From: an uncultured Kouleothrix sp.
GTDB lineage: Bacteria; Chloroflexota; Chloroflexia; Chloroflexales; Roseiflexaceae
Assembly: GCA_937858455.1 (NCBI GenBank)
Contig: CALLYN010000446.1
Coordinates: forward strand, 1-20,149
Length of the DNA stretch: 20,149 nucleotides
Direction of reading: 5' to 3'
Below are positions 19,350-20,149 of this stretch, piece by piece. The position numbers and the translations under genes are program-made. The notes under the pieces were generated by a model. It did not search any database. It was not told where the DNA came from and worked only from the letters and a program-made list of their open reading frames with translations. Numbering within the stretch: the first letter of the stretch is position 1; each line of letters begins with the position of its first letter.

Positions 19350-20149
19350 ATGCAGCCGAAAGCCGACCTCGCGCTGATGCGCGGCATGAATGAGCGCATC
19401 GTGCTGAGCCTGCTGCGCCAGGAGCAGCGCATCTCGCGCGCCGAGCTTGCGCGCCGCAGCAAGCTCAGCCGCTCGACGATCTCGAGCATTGTGGCCGAGC
19501 TGCTGGCGACTGGCCTCGTGCGCGAGACCGGCGTCGGCAGCTCACACGGCGGCCGCCGGCCAATCATGATCGAGCTCAACTACCAGTCGAGCTACCTGCT
19601 CGGCGTCGAGATCGATAGCTCCGCGCTGCGGCTGCTCGTGGCCGACCTGGCGTCGAATGTGCTGTGGCGCACGAAGCAGCCATTTGCGCTGGCCGCCGGC
19701 CCGGCGGTTGGCATCCCGCGCATGGCCGCACTGGTGCAGCAGTGCCTGGCCGAAGCCCAGATCGCGCGCGAGCAGATCGTTGGCGTCGGCGTCGGCGCGC
19801 CAGGCTGGCTGGCAAGCGCGCCAGGCAGGCTGATCGTGCCGGCGCTGCTGCCCGGCTGGCACAACACGCCGCTGCGCAGCGCGCTCGAGCAGGCGCTCGG
19901 GCTGCGTGTGTGCGTCGAGAACAACGCCAACCTGGGCGCGCTGGCCGAGATGCGCTCGGGCGCCGCCCGCGGCGGCCAGAATGTGGCGTATGTCCACGTC
20001 GGCGACGCGGGCATCGGCTGCGGCCTGGTGATCAATGGCAGCCTGTACCAGGGCCACCTGGGCGCGGCCGGCGCGATCGGGCACCTGGTGGTCGACGAGG
20101 CCGGCCCGCCGTGCGTGTGTGGCCGGCGCGGCTGCCTCGAGGCGGTAGC
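19350..20149 (+). CDS. ROK family transcriptional regulator (3' end outside window)
   Basis: About 266 residues before the window ends. An N-terminal winged helix (IVLSLLRQEQRISRAELARR, LSRSTISSIVAELLATGLV) precedes an actin-like ROK kinase-fold domain. That domain shows YLLGVEIDSSALRLLVADL, VGVGAPGW, VENNANLGALAEMRSGAARG and the ROK signature with the zinc-binding HLVVDEAGPPCVCGRRGCLE. Such proteins (NagC/XylR/Mlc type) repress sugar-use genes. A GTG at 19329 is an alternative in-frame start; neither codon has a strong ribosome site. It follows the receiver gene closely in the same direction. The stop codon is not in the window. Confidence 0.92.
   Translation, partial: MQPKADLALMRGMNERIVLSLLRQEQRISRAELARRSKLSRSTISSIVAELLATGLVRETGVGSSHGGRRPIMIELNYQSSYLLGVEIDSSALRLLVADLASNVLWRTKQPFALAAGPAVGIPRMAALVQQCLAEAQIAREQIVGVGVGAPGWLASAPGRLIVPALLPGWHNTPLRSALEQALGLRVCVENNANLGALAEMRSGAARGGQNVAYVHVGDAGIGCGLVINGSLYQGHLGAAGAIGHLVVDEAGPPCVCGRRGCLEAV

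Noticed and set aside
1..20149. CRISPR arrays, rRNA genes, complete insertion sequences
   Set aside because: I saw no regularly spaced repeat array, no rRNA signature and no intact transposase with terminal repeats.

Overview
The window is bacterial and appears to combine three sources of DNA. Positions 1 to about 1990 carry an alphaproteobacterial-type block: the start of an Smr-domain gene, a Tim44-domain gene, fxsA and secB. At about 1980-2030 the secB frame runs without a stop into the C-terminal half of an unrelated PEP-utilising enzyme. From there to the end the genes suit a GC-rich Chloroflexota (Roseiflexales-like) chromosome: fabZ, tRNA-Leu, a PRK/uridine-kinase-like kinase, a LacI regulator, a NarL-type two-component pair, a lone receiver and a ROK regulator. 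Proteobacterial secB next to Chloroflexota-like genes makes an assembly chimera the simplest explanation of the first join. The taxonomy is inferred from protein character and was not searched.

The second discontinuity looks biological. A tRNA-Leu(UAA) gene at 3847-3932 is followed by a visibly less GC-rich insert. The last 57 bases of the tRNA are repeated exactly at 13877-13933, 10,001 bp away. This delimits a tRNA-integrated genomic island. A tyrosine recombinase lies next to the tRNA. Both ends carry a pair of 8-bp repeats spaced 12 bp apart that look like integrase arm sites. The integrase has lost its N-terminal DNA-binding domain and abuts fragments of radC and a serine resolvase, so the element may be immobile.

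The main cargo is a complete type II CBASS anti-phage operon on the minus strand: CD-NTase, Cap2 (E2-E1 fusion), Cap3 (JAMM peptidase) and Cap4 (nuclease-SAVED effector), with every gene overlapping the next. An AbiTii-like gene lies downstream. The right part of the island holds a hairpin-rich non-coding stretch, then a promoter, a 171-nt leader whose anti-Shine-Dalgarno strand has two competing partners, and two overlapping micro-ORFs for single-span membrane proteins. A serine-recombinase N-terminal remnant, an AlbA/Schlafen-type regulator with its own strong promoter, and a 21-bp-arm hairpin precede the right attachment site.

Outside the island, two copies of a roughly 104-bp nested inverted repeat (2965-3067 and 15480-15584) share their outer ends. 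Their central palindromes are perfect but have different sequences. This looks like an undescribed hairpin repeat family.

The most promising items for follow-up are the bistable leader with its twin micro-proteins, the hairpin repeat family, and the CBASS plus AbiTii island with its scrambled integrase module.
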